This document shows positions 24,244-32,538 of a stretch of DNA of 64,000 nt, piece after piece. The notes below the pieces were generated by a model. The model was given only the letters and a program-made list of their open reading frames with translations, ran no database searches and was not told where the DNA came from. The number at the start of each line of letters is the position of its first letter. Within the stretch, counting starts at the first letter, position 1. Location of the stretch: contig NZ_CP071446.1 in the NCBI RefSeq assembly GCF_017358165.1, positions 1,550,001 to 1,614,000 on the forward strand, in the 5' to 3' direction. The DNA comes from Thermosipho ferrireducens (GTDB taxonomy: Bacteria > Thermotogota > Thermotogae > Thermotogales > Fervidobacteriaceae). The position numbers and the translations under genes were made by a program.

Positions 24244-26694
24244 ATGCGCTATGTGTTTATCACAGGGTTTTTCGTTCTTTTTATTTTGCACATTGGTTTT
24301 GGTGGAATCATATCTTTTCCTCACGCTGATATTTTTTATCCTGAAGGGTATAAAAATATAGCGATATTAGTTGGTAATATCTTTGAAAATATCAGAAAAC
24401 AGGTTATAGAATTGGTTGGTAACGATCCAGGAAGAGTTCATTTTATTATAGAGGATAAAGGAACCATTTCAAATGGCATTGCAAATCCTATTATTCATAA
24501 AACTATTACACTTTACGTATGGCCACCAGAAAATTGGTTTTATTTAGAACTCCCTATTGAGGATTGGTACAGATATTTAATAATTCATGAATTCACGCAC
24601 ATTGCTCATCTTACACTTCAAAGTAAAAATATGACTCTTTTAAGTAATATCACAGGAATACCTCTCTATCCTAACCTGTTTTCACCGTTTATAGAAGGTA
24701 TTACTCTTTTTTCAGAATCTAATTTTTCTCCAGAATCAGGGAGGTTAAACTCACCTATTTTTTCTATCGGATTATATGAGCACAATATAAATAATTTTCC
24801 AGAACTTGTTTATGTCAGCTCTGATCCTGCTGATGATTTTCGAAGAGGATTGCTTTACTATAACTTCGTTGGCGGGTTTTATAAATACCTTGTTGATCAA
24901 TACGGATTAGATAAAGTCAAGGATTTTCATAAAAAAATGTCAGGTGAAATACCCCTGATAAATGAAACCAAAATTTTCAAAGAAATATTTGGAAAAAGCG
25001 AAAAGGAACTGTATTACGAGTGGTACAAATCACTAAAATCTAACAGAGAAAAACTAAGCTATGGACAAGGTGAACTAATTTATTATCTTGAAAACGGATG
25101 GATAAAAAAGATAGAAAGTTCAAATGAAAAGCTAATAATACTTACAGAGCAATATGGACCAGTATCAAGTTATAATCCTTTTGTATTTAAAAACATTGTT
25201 GAATTTTCTGAAAATGGGACTGAATTTTCAAAAAAAGAAGTTTCATGGATTGATTTCAAAATTAGCGAAAAAAACTATTATATTTTGAAAAAGACAAATC
25301 GATTTGGTAAGATTTTAAATCAAATCTGGAAAGTCTCAAGTAGTGACTTTAAAGCAAAATTGATAGCTGAAGGATATATTTCATCATTTGCCGTTGCAAA
25401 GGAAAAATTATACATATCATATTACAACCCCAAAACATTAACAACAACTATATCCGGACTGAATATTAAAATCTCCAAATTTGTAAGATATATGGCTGCA
25501 AGCAAAGATATGATTGCTTTACTAACTTCAGACAACAGAATCTTAATATACAAAGATACAGGAGAATTTTTGTATGAGATACCAGATGATGCAATGAAAG
25601 GAGCTTACATCAAATTCTGGAACAACGGGATTGTTTTTACCAGAAAAGATAGCATTTATATGAACGCATATTATTACGATTTAAAGTCACAGAAACTATA
25701 CAAACTCACAGAAAAAGGTCTTATAATGGATTTTGTTATACAGGACAATACAATATTTTACGTTAGCTATTTCGACGGAAAAGGAACAGCAGTATATAAA
25801 ACAACTTATAACCTGCACAAGGAAAAATATAAAAATAACTACTATGTTTTCAACAACAAAATATTCCCCCATAAAGAAGCACAAAACGATTTTATCAAGC
25901 ATTTTTCGATATTTATTCAGCCTATAACATGGCTCCCTATTCCAGACATTCAAATTTCAGATAATGAAAAGCATTATGGACTCGGCTGGTTGTATGTATT
26001 TTCAGACCTTAAAATGAATAATATTCTTGGAATATTACCATCAATAAAATACAATTATGACACCCAATCACTCTCTACGCAAATTCAAGGATTTTACTTG
26101 ATGAATTATGAGCCTTTTGCTTTTCAAGCTATGTATAATTCTTCAAACAACTCAGGTTCTGCTTCCCTTAGCTTTAGCAGCAACATATTAGAAATTACTC
26201 CTGAGTGGACACTTGGCATTTACTCGTCAGTGAAAACTAAGAATTCACCAGCTGAATTTTCTTTCTCGCTGGGGTTAAATTTTTACAATATTACCAGAAC
26301 TTTCTCTTTTGGTATAACCTCTACATTGTATCCTATTCAAAAAACTATGTTTACCACCAATATAAAACTGGCATTTAATAAATTTTCTGGAATAAAAGTT
26401 TCTCTTGATTTCCATATTGAAACGTTTAAAGTTTATAAATACGATATTTCCACTGTTTTTACTTTAAAAACAGAAAGTTTTGATTGGTGGCATTTTACTT
26501 TCAAAAATCTTGGAATGACTTTTGGCGTAAATACAGAATCTGCCTATTTTCACTTTTTTCAGGAAATATACCTATTGAAGTTAAAATTTTACACGAAACT
26601 TGGAATACAAATGTATTTTGACAATAATTTCAACTTTTACTTTAAAATCGATTTAACTCCTTACAGTATTACACAACAGCTTTACAAATTCTAA
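24244..26694 (+). CDS. Exported HExxH metallopeptidase with propeller-like middle and beta-barrel-like C-terminus
   Basis: An 816-residue protein. A signal peptide (about 1-22) precedes a gluzincin-type zinc site: His115-Glu116-x-x-His119 in IIHEFTHIAHL, with Glu151 in PFIEGITLF as likely third ligand. Residues to about 275 complete the peptidase (MA-like). Residues about 280-560 are short strands with regular spacing like a beta-propeller. The last 230 residues alternate polar and aromatic/hydrophobic residues, and the chain ends in Phe, as outer-membrane barrels do. The start has GAAAGGTGG upstream; a GTG at 24232 is in frame but less likely. It would place a protease at the cell surface. 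No toxin or secretion gene adjoins. Confidence 0.8.
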   Translation: MRYVFITGFFVLFILHIGFGGIISFPHADIFYPEGYKNIAILVGNIFENIRKQVIELVGNDPGRVHFIIEDKGTISNGIANPIIHKTITLYVWPPENWFYLELPIEDWYRYLIIHEFTHIAHLTLQSKNMTLLSNITGIPLYPNLFSPFIEGITLFSESNFSPESGRLNSPIFSIGLYEHNINNFPELVYVSSDPADDFRRGLLYYNFVGGFYKYLVDQYGLDKVKDFHKKMSGEIPLINETKIFKEIFGKSEKELYYEWYKSLKSNREKLSYGQGELIYYLENGWIKKIESSNEKLIILTEQYGPVSSYNPFVFKNIVEFSENGTEFSKKEVSWIDFKISEKNYYILKKTNRFGKILNQIWKVSSSDFKAKLIAEGYISSFAVAKEKLYISYYNPKTLTTTISGLNIKISKFVRYMAASKDMIALLTSDNRILIYKDTGEFLYEIPDDAMKGAYIKFWNNGIVFTRKDSIYMNAYYYDLKSQKLYKLTEKGLIMDFVIQDNTIFYVSYFDGKGTAVYKTTYNLHKEKYKNNYYVFNNKIFPHKEAQNDFIKHFSIFIQPITWLPIPDIQISDNEKHYGLGWLYVFSDLKMNNILGILPSIKYNYDTQSLSTQIQGFYLMNYEPFAFQAMYNSSNNSGSASLSFSSNILEITPEWTLGIYSSVKTKNSPAEFSFSLGLNFYNITRTFSFGITSTLYPIQKTMFTTNIKLAFNKFSGIKVSLDFHIETFKVYKYDISTVFTLKTESFDWWHFTFKNLGMTFGVNTESAYFHFFQEIYLLKLKFYTKLGIQMYFDNNFNFYFKIDLTPYSITQQLYKF

Positions 26695-26843
26695 GGAAAA
26701 AGAAGTTTTTTAATCATTTAATAGTATGTTATGATTTAGTATAACGATTTTACAGAAAATAATTTATTTTTTAAATTCCCTGTGGTAAAATATTATCGAA
26801 ATATTACAAAAACTGTATAAAAAATAAGAGAAGGTGGGAGAAA

Positions 26844-27299
26844 ATGGATGCCTTGAAAAAGTTATACACAACCACTACTGTTATTACAGTTAATACAAAA
26901 AGGGGTATGAACGGTATAACGGTAGCATGGATAACGCGCGTGTCCATTAAACCACCTATGGTGGCAATTTCTATTGGAAAGTCTCGGTATAGTTTTGAAC
27001 TTTTAAAAGAGACAGAAATCTTTGGCATTTGCATTTTGGGGAAAAATGCCCGTCGTATCGCAGAACATTTTGGTTCAATTTCCGGGAGATATAAAAATAA
27101 ATTCGAAAATATCAACTATAAATTAAGTTCTCGAGGTATTCCTATAGTAGAGGGGACAATAGCTTATATTGAATGTAAAAAAGTATCAATTACAGAAACA
27201 GGTGATCATTTTATCTTTGTAGGAGAAGTTGTTGAACAAATTGTTTATTCAGATGAGAAACCACTTCTTTATGGTGAACACAAAATTTTGGAGGTGTAG
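26844..27299 (+). CDS. Flavin reductase-like (FMN-binding) protein
   Basis: A 151-residue protein of the flavin reductase-like family. TTTVITVNTKRGMNGITVAW and VSIKPPMVAISIG are the FMN-binding strands, and the closing GEVVEQI fits. Such proteins bind FMN and may reduce flavins or act in electron transfer. The ATG has an AAGGTGGGAG ribosome-binding site. It is the first gene of the long operon that runs to comEA, 2 bp before the next start. Its link to pilus genes is not explained by known function. Confidence 0.9.
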   Translation: MDALKKLYTTTTVITVNTKRGMNGITVAWITRVSIKPPMVAISIGKSRYSFELLKETEIFGICILGKNARRIAEHFGSISGRYKNKFENINYKLSSRGIPIVEGTIAYIECKKVSITETGDHFIFVGEVVEQIVYSDEKPLLYGEHKILEV

Positions 27300-27301
27300 A
27301 A

Positions 27302-27898
27302 ATGTTCGAACACTATTATACACAAAAACCGACTACTCCACTTCGTATAAAATATGCTGAACTGATTCTCAAAAATGCTCATAAATATATTTTTAAAACA
27401 CCAAGTGGGGTTTATTCTTTCGGAAAAATTGACAAGGCAAGCAAAATTTTAATAGAACATTCCATTGCCAAGTCTGGAAAAGTTCTGGACCTTGGATGTG
27501 GTTACGGAGTTATAGGTATTACGTTAAAGAAAGAATATCCGGAAATAGAACTTTATATGAGCGATATAAACGAAAGAGCAGTAGAATTTGCAAAAATCAA
27601 TGCAAAAGATAATAATGTTGAAGCTACCATAAAAGCAGGAAATCTTTACAGCGTATGGGAAAATATGGTATTTGATCACATTGTTTCAAATCCTCCAATA
27701 GTAGCAGGAAAAAAAGTCTGGATGGAAATAGTTGAAAAAGCTCCAGAATTCTTAAAAGACGGTGGAACTTTAGAAATTGTAGCGTTTCACAATAAGGGAG
27801 GAAAAAGAATAAAAGAATTTATGAATGAAATTTTTGGAAATGTAAAGGATACATGGAAAGAAGGAGGAATAAGAGTCTACCTTTCTGTTAAAGAATGA
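27302..27898 (+). CDS. RsmC-like SAM-dependent methyltransferase
   Basis: A 198-residue class I methyltransferase. The SAM-binding motif is VLDLGCGYGVIGI, and SNPPI is the NPPY-type catalytic motif of N-methyltransferases acting on nucleic-acid bases. The opening FKTPSGVYSFGKIDKAS is characteristic of the small-domain RsmC group, which methylates G1207 of 16S rRNA. Here only the catalytic domain is present. The stop overlaps the next gene's start in an ATGA arrangement, so translation is coupled. Confidence 0.88.
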   Translation: MFEHYYTQKPTTPLRIKYAELILKNAHKYIFKTPSGVYSFGKIDKASKILIEHSIAKSGKVLDLGCGYGVIGITLKKEYPEIELYMSDINERAVEFAKINAKDNNVEATIKAGNLYSVWENMVFDHIVSNPPIVAGKKVWMEIVEKAPEFLKDGGTLEIVAFHNKGGKRIKEFMNEIFGNVKDTWKEGGIRVYLSVKE

Positions 27899-28557
27899 AA
27901 ATCACACTTGAAAATTTAAGTTTTACCTATGCTAAAGGAACCCCATATGAGAAAGAAGTTTTAAGAGAAATAAACCTTGAAATTAAAGCCAGCGAGACTG
28001 TCTTTATAACAGGAAGAACAGGTTCTGGTAAAACTACGTTGTTGTATATACTTGATTTTCTTTTAAAGCCAACTTCGGGAAAAATAAAGGTTAACGGCGA
28101 AAACCCATTCAAAGATCCGTACAGATTTAGAAAACACATAGGTATTGCTTTTCAATTTCCAGAACATCAATTTTTTTCCGAACGAGTTATCGATGAAATA
28201 GTGTTTTCTATGAAGAATTTTGACGTGGAAAATATTGATGAAAATCTTGAAAAAGTATTGAGCATTACTGGAATAGAAAAAAAATTACTTTCAAAATCCC
28301 CATTTGAGTTATCAGGCGGGCAACAACGAAGAGTGGCAATTGCCTCCGCAATTGCCCATAATCCAGAATTTTTGATATTGGACGAACCAACAGCAAGCCT
28401 TGATTCTACAGGAATTAGCATGATAAAAACTCTGATGAAAAATTGGAGTTTATTGGGAAAGACACTTATAGTAGTAACTCACGATTTAAACCAGTTCAAG
28501 GATTTAAACAAAAAAGTTTATGAACTCAAAAACGGCACCTTAAAAGAGGTGAAATAG
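27895..28557 (+). CDS. ABC transporter ATP-binding protein, CbiO/EcfA-like
   Basis: A 220-residue ABC ATPase. Walker A is GRTGSGKTT, the Q-loop is FQFPEHQFFSE, the signature is LSGGQQRRVAIA and Walker B is FLILDEPTA. FPEHQFF is typical of energy-coupling-factor (CbiO/EcfA) ATPases, which drive vitamin and metal uptake. No EcfT or S-component adjoins; instead the gene sits between a methyltransferase and pilC, overlapping the latter by 1 bp. It may power an unlinked transporter. Confidence 0.9.
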   Translation: MKITLENLSFTYAKGTPYEKEVLREINLEIKASETVFITGRTGSGKTTLLYILDFLLKPTSGKIKVNGENPFKDPYRFRKHIGIAFQFPEHQFFSERVIDEIVFSMKNFDVENIDENLEKVLSITGIEKKLLSKSPFELSGGQQRRVAIASAIAHNPEFLILDEPTASLDSTGISMIKTLMKNWSLLGKTLIVVTHDLNQFKDLNKKVYELKNGTLKEVK

Positions 28558-29759
28558 TGAACTATAAATATGTAGCTTACAATCGAAAAGGAAAAAAGGT
28601 ATCAGGAACTATAGAAGCTCAAAACGTAAGAGATGCTATTAACCAGCTTAGAAACAACGGTTTTGCCATCCTTGAGATTTCAAAAGCTTCTGAAACCCGA
28701 TTTGAATTTTTAAAGAACCTTTTTACAATTCCCCTGAAAGATATTGTTCTATTTTCACGACAACTTGAAACTATGATAAGTGCAGGTGTACGAATTAAAG
28801 AAGCACTTGAAGTACTGTCTCAGCAAGAAATTTTCAGCAAAAGATTTAGAAAAGTTCTTACTCAGGTAACTATAGATCTTGAAAGTGGAAGTTCGTTCTC
28901 GGAAGCTCTGGAAAAACAGAATGTTTTTGATGAAGTTTTAATAAACATGATAAAAGCTGGTGAAGAAGGTGGAGTCCTCGAGGACACCTTGAAAAAACTT
29001 TCAAACTATTATGAAAGCGTAAATAGAATGAAACAACAAGTAAAATCAGCTATGGTATATCCTACTTTTATTCTAAGTTTTGCAATTGTAGTTATTATAG
29101 TTATTAGTGTTTTTATACTTCCCAGACTTTTTAGCGTCTTCGGGAACGCGTTGCAAGTAGGTGGACTTATTAGTATTTTAACAAAACTAAACCATTTGTT
29201 TTTAACAAGCTGGCCACTCATAAGTATACTTGGAGTATTGGCAATTGTCGGGTTTGCGTTATTTTTGAAAACAAAGTATGGTCAGAGTTTCAAAAATTTT
29301 CTTGGAAATTTAATACCTCCTGTTAGAAAATTAAAGGAAAAAATAACTCAGGAGAGATTTTGTAGAACATTTGGAGTTTTAATTGGAAGTGGCGTATCAG
29401 TAATAGACACGCTCGAAATGGCTGCAAAAGCTTCAAACAATCCATCGTTTATTAAAAAAATCAAAAATGTACAGGAAAAGGTAAGAAATGGTAGCACTTT
29501 AAAAATGGCGTTAAAAGAAGAAAAAGTATTTCCACAAATAATATATGAGATGGTTGGTACAGGGGAAGAAACTGGTAAACTGGATACAATAATGAACAAA
29601 GTTGCTGATTTCTTTGAAGAGCAAATCACCCAAGATACAAAAAAATTACTCTCAATGATTGAACCATTGATGATAGCTTTTGTTGGACTTTTTATTGCTC
29701 TTCTTGCGTATACTATGTATACTGCTATATTCCAGATGCAATCTTCGTTTGGAGGATAA
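28557..29759 (+). CDS. pilC: Type IV pilus/type II secretion inner-membrane platform protein (PilC/GspF)
   Basis: A 400-residue GspF-family protein that forms the membrane platform on which the pilus fibre assembles. The N-terminal YKYVAYNRKGKKVSGTIEA is the usual opening. Two homologous T2SSF domains follow, each with a helical bundle (FSRQLETMISAGVRI and FCRTFGVLIGSGVSV), and three membrane segments are visible. The GTG start overlaps the ABC ATPase stop by 1 bp. The related ATPase (PilB) is not in the window. Confidence 0.94.
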   Translation: MNYKYVAYNRKGKKVSGTIEAQNVRDAINQLRNNGFAILEISKASETRFEFLKNLFTIPLKDIVLFSRQLETMISAGVRIKEALEVLSQQEIFSKRFRKVLTQVTIDLESGSSFSEALEKQNVFDEVLINMIKAGEEGGVLEDTLKKLSNYYESVNRMKQQVKSAMVYPTFILSFAIVVIIVISVFILPRLFSVFGNALQVGGLISILTKLNHLFLTSWPLISILGVLAIVGFALFLKTKYGQSFKNFLGNLIPPVRKLKEKITQERFCRTFGVLIGSGVSVIDTLEMAAKASNNPSFIKKIKNVQEKVRNGSTLKMALKEEKVFPQIIYEMVGTGEETGKLDTIMNKVADFFEEQITQDTKKLLSMIEPLMIAFVGLFIALLAYTMYTAIFQMQSSFGG

Positions 29760-29763
29760 TTAC

Positions 29764-30114
29764 GTGTCATTGATCGAATTTATAGTGCTAATATTCGTAT
29801 TTAGTTTTATTTTTGCTACGTCTTTGATTAGTATATTATCACTAATAGATGAAAACTTATTAGAAGAAGAGCTTTTCAGTACTTTTGTTTATGCCGGTCT
29901 ATGGAAATCAAAAGCGGATTATATTCGTTATTTCAAAGATACAGGAATGATGTACTATTCCATTAGTAATTATTCAATAAACGTCCCTGTTGAATACTCT
30001 GAAAATTTTTTTGATCAAACTGAACTTAGAATAAAACCATTTAAATGGATCAATGGTGGAACATTTGGAATTTTTACAATTGAACCTATTTCATTTGAAG
30101 TCAATTCTAAATAA
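29764..30114 (+). CDS. Pseudopilin-like membrane protein without leader peptide
   Basis: A 116-residue protein starting with GTG, with GGAGG 8 bases upstream. Its first residues MSLIEFIVLIFVFSFIFATS repeat the mature start of type IV pilins and pseudopilins (FTLIEL...), with Glu at position 5. The usual short leader and its Gly at -1 are missing, so Met stands where the processed Phe would be. The hydrophobic segment is followed by a roughly 90-residue soluble domain. It lies between pilC and pilM-like genes. It may be an unprocessed minor pilin or simply a membrane-anchored assembly protein. Confidence 0.78.
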   Translation: MSLIEFIVLIFVFSFIFATSLISILSLIDENLLEEELFSTFVYAGLWKSKADYIRYFKDTGMMYYSISNYSINVPVEYSENFFDQTELRIKPFKWINGGTFGIFTIEPISFEVNSK

Positions 30115-30157
30115 TTGAGTTAGTTTTTTGCAATAACATAATCAGGAGATGATAAGA

Positions 30158-31105
30158 TTGTCACTATTACAAAAGCGCATAATAGCATTCGAACAGCAAG
30201 ATGAAACTTTTAATTATATGATAGGAGAATACTCAATGAAAAAGCTTAAAATTTCAAGTTATGGTGTTTTGCAAAAAGAATTTAAACAGCACATTGAAGA
30301 TATTATTGTCGTTAACATCCCCTGGGATCTCCTCTTACACGTAAAAATCGAAACACCTCCTATAACCAACGAAAAAGAATTGAAAAAATTTCTAAAATTT
30401 GAAATCAGCCAGAATATAAGCATGGAAACAAACGAGTTCTTTTTCGATTATTTACCATCTCAGGGAGGAATAACACACGCACTTGTAATAAAAAACAGTG
30501 ACCTTACGCTTTTTTTAGAAAACATTTACGAAAAAAATGTCCCCGAACCCGATATTTTATATCCCGATATTTTAAGAGAACTATTGCCTGTCAAAAAATT
30601 CCCTGGTGTCTGGATTTATTTTATTCTTTCAAAAGAGTACTCTGGTACTGTAATAATGGACAGCGATAAATTTTTAAATATAAGATTTTCAGAGCTCTCC
30701 CTTCAAAACGTTTCCCAGATAATTTTAGACGAAACAGGCTTCACACTCTTTGAAATAGAAGAAAGTAGAAATGAAGAATTAACAAGCGAAGCAAGAAAAA
30801 TTTTTACTGTGCTAATGCAAGATTTATTAGCTGAAATAGAAAGGGATATGCTGGTAACAATAAACACAACAGGTGAAAATTTTAATATAGATATGGTAGA
30901 AGGAATTTCCATTATTTCTGAATCTTCGCTATTTTACGAAATTTTACGGGAAAATATAGACTTTACAACCCTTATAAGAGAAAAATATATGGCACCAGAT
31001 TTTATCATTCAAATCAAAAAAAATACATTGACAGGTTTGACTGGATTGTTGCTGAGAGGGGGGTACGAGCTTGGAAAAGTTAAATCTCTACAGTGGAAAA
31101 ATTAA
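30158..31105 (+). CDS. PilM/GspL-like cytoplasmic assembly protein
   Basis: About 315 residues. The sequence is divergent, but the order and size match PilM, an actin-like cytoplasmic protein that binds the PilN tail. Features supporting it: alternating strands and helices (VVNIPWDLLLHVKIETPPI), an acidic KFLKFEISQNI segment and the position before a PilN-like gene. I chose TTG at 30158, 9 bases after AGGAG; the ATG at 30149 lies directly against that sequence. Recognition rests mainly on context. Confidence 0.78.
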   Translation: MSLLQKRIIAFEQQDETFNYMIGEYSMKKLKISSYGVLQKEFKQHIEDIIVVNIPWDLLLHVKIETPPITNEKELKKFLKFEISQNISMETNEFFFDYLPSQGGITHALVIKNSDLTLFLENIYEKNVPEPDILYPDILRELLPVKKFPGVWIYFILSKEYSGTVIMDSDKFLNIRFSELSLQNVSQIILDETGFTLFEIEESRNEELTSEARKIFTVLMQDLLAEIERDMLVTINTTGENFNIDMVEGISIISESSLFYEILRENIDFTTLIREKYMAPDFIIQIKKNTLTGLTGLLLRGGYELGKVKSLQWKN

Positions 31106-31649
31106 AAAAATTTCTATATCAACTTTTGCTTTGCTGATAATTTTATCACTTATACCATCAAGTTCTCTATATTTTTTCGAACGAATGTGGATCAACTGGA
31201 AAGTCAGTGGAATAATTGCAAATTATCCTGAAGTATTTAACACTGTTACAGTAACTGATACGTTCTTGTATCCTGAAGAAATAGAACAACAACAGAAAGT
31301 CTATAACAAAATGATCAAAAACCTGGAAAGAAATCTCTATGAAATAAAAAATACCATTGAAAAATCTGTAAAAAGTACTTTTTTTATCAAAGTGCTTTTC
31401 AATACTTTTTATAACCTTCAGCAAAATAAAGAAGATAATGTGCATTATTTTATAAAAGAAATAAACTTTGACGGAAAAAGATTTACTATTATATTTTATG
31501 AATTTAGCTCGAAACCATTTATAAACATTGAAAATCTTAAAAATGAACTAAAAAAACTCTATAAAGATGTTGATATTAAAATTATTGATTCAAAGAGAAT
31601 TTATGGTGCAGTGAAATTTTATAAGTATCAAGTGGGGGGGAACTTATGA
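31071..31649 (+). CDS. PilN-like single-pass assembly protein
   Basis: A 192-residue protein with a short cytoplasmic start LNLYSGKIKK, one membrane segment (about 15-34), a coiled-coil region and a C-terminal alpha/beta domain. This is the layout of PilN, which links PilM to PilO. LNLY takes the place of the INLL motif that binds PilM. The TTG start has AGGGGGG upstream and overlaps the PilM-like gene by 35 bp. Confidence 0.8.
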   Translation: MEKLNLYSGKIKKISISTFALLIILSLIPSSSLYFFERMWINWKVSGIIANYPEVFNTVTVTDTFLYPEEIEQQQKVYNKMIKNLERNLYEIKNTIEKSVKSTFFIKVLFNTFYNLQQNKEDNVHYFIKEINFDGKRFTIIFYEFSSKPFINIENLKNELKKLYKDVDIKIIDSKRIYGAVKFYKYQVGGNL

Positions 31650-32071
31650 ACGTACCGAAAAAAATAGCTTTTACTATAGCTGTAATAATTCTTGGAGTTA
31701 CAATTGCGTTTGTAACATATGATTTTGTTTTCAACGCAATAAATTTTGTAAATACCTTCGTTATAGATACTCAGTTATTTGCACAAACACTTGCAAAATA
31801 CGAAAAACTTTTTAATGAATTAAAAGAGCTCCGCAAAAATTTAGAAGAGGAAGTTAACCTGGAAAAACTGGAACAAATAAACCTGAAAAATGATAAAATT
31901 TCAATTGTAACTACAGATAAAGAAGCAGCAAAGTTATTGAATGAAATTCTATCGTCAAAAACCATCTATTTTAAAAAGCTAAACTTAAATGTTCAAGCGC
32001 CATTTCCAATTATTTTCCAGCCATCAACTGTTACCGTGAATATGTATTTAGAATTGGGTGGTCTGGAATGA
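31646..32071 (+). CDS. PilO-like single-pass protein
   Basis: A 141-residue protein with an N-terminal membrane segment (about 7-25), a coiled coil to about 75 and a small alpha/beta domain after it. Size, architecture and position match PilO, the partner of PilN in the inner-membrane alignment complex. The start overlaps the PilN-like stop by 4 bp; its ribosome-binding site is the GGGGGG before it. Confidence 0.75.
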   Translation: MNVPKKIAFTIAVIILGVTIAFVTYDFVFNAINFVNTFVIDTQLFAQTLAKYEKLFNELKELRKNLEEEVNLEKLEQINLKNDKISIVTTDKEAAKLLNEILSSKTIYFKKLNLNVQAPFPIIFQPSTVTVNMYLELGGLE

Positions 32072-32520
32072 AGCAAAAGTTAATTATACTGATAATAGTA
32101 ATAGGTATGGTGATATCATTGCTACTTACCTATTATCTGTTCTGGAATAAAAAAGAAACGGTAATTTTACCTGTAAATATTAGTTCTAAAGACTTTACCT
32201 ATATTAGCAAAATTAAAGCTCTTGAATCATATAATTTAAATGTTGAATCAACTAATTTTTTTAAACCATATCTTTTGAACATAAAGGAAAATAATTTTGA
32301 AGTTAATAAAATCCCGGCTGTTCCAAATATCTATTTTATAGGATATTATCGATTTGATACTCAAAACATGGTGCACCTGCTCTCAAAAGGAAATTTTTAC
32401 ACTTTCAAGCAGGAAGACTTAATTTTTAAAAGATACCACATATTAAAGGCTTTAAGTTATGGTTTGATTGTACTTGACGTCTCCGAAGGTGATATAAAGA
32501 TAATAAAGATAAAGCAATAA
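32068..32520 (+). CDS. PilP/GspC-like protein
   Basis: A 150-residue protein with one N-terminal membrane segment (about 4-24), then a linker and a small beta domain. KIPAVPNIYFIGYYRFDTQN and LKALSYGLIVLDVSEGDI look like the beta-sandwich homology region of PilP/GspC, which joins the inner-membrane complex to the secretin. A lipobox is not seen, unlike many PilP proteins. It lies directly before the secretin gene. Confidence 0.72.
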   Translation: MKQKLIILIIVIGMVISLLLTYYLFWNKKETVILPVNISSKDFTYISKIKALESYNLNVESTNFFKPYLLNIKENNFEVNKIPAVPNIYFIGYYRFDTQNMVHLLSKGNFYTFKQEDLIFKRYHILKALSYGLIVLDVSEGDIKIIKIKQ

Positions 32521-32538
32521 TGGGGAGGGGTTTATATA

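Noticed and set aside
25696-25953. 85-codon minus-strand open frame inside the metallopeptidase gene
   Set aside because: No start context; opposite strand of a continuous exported protein.
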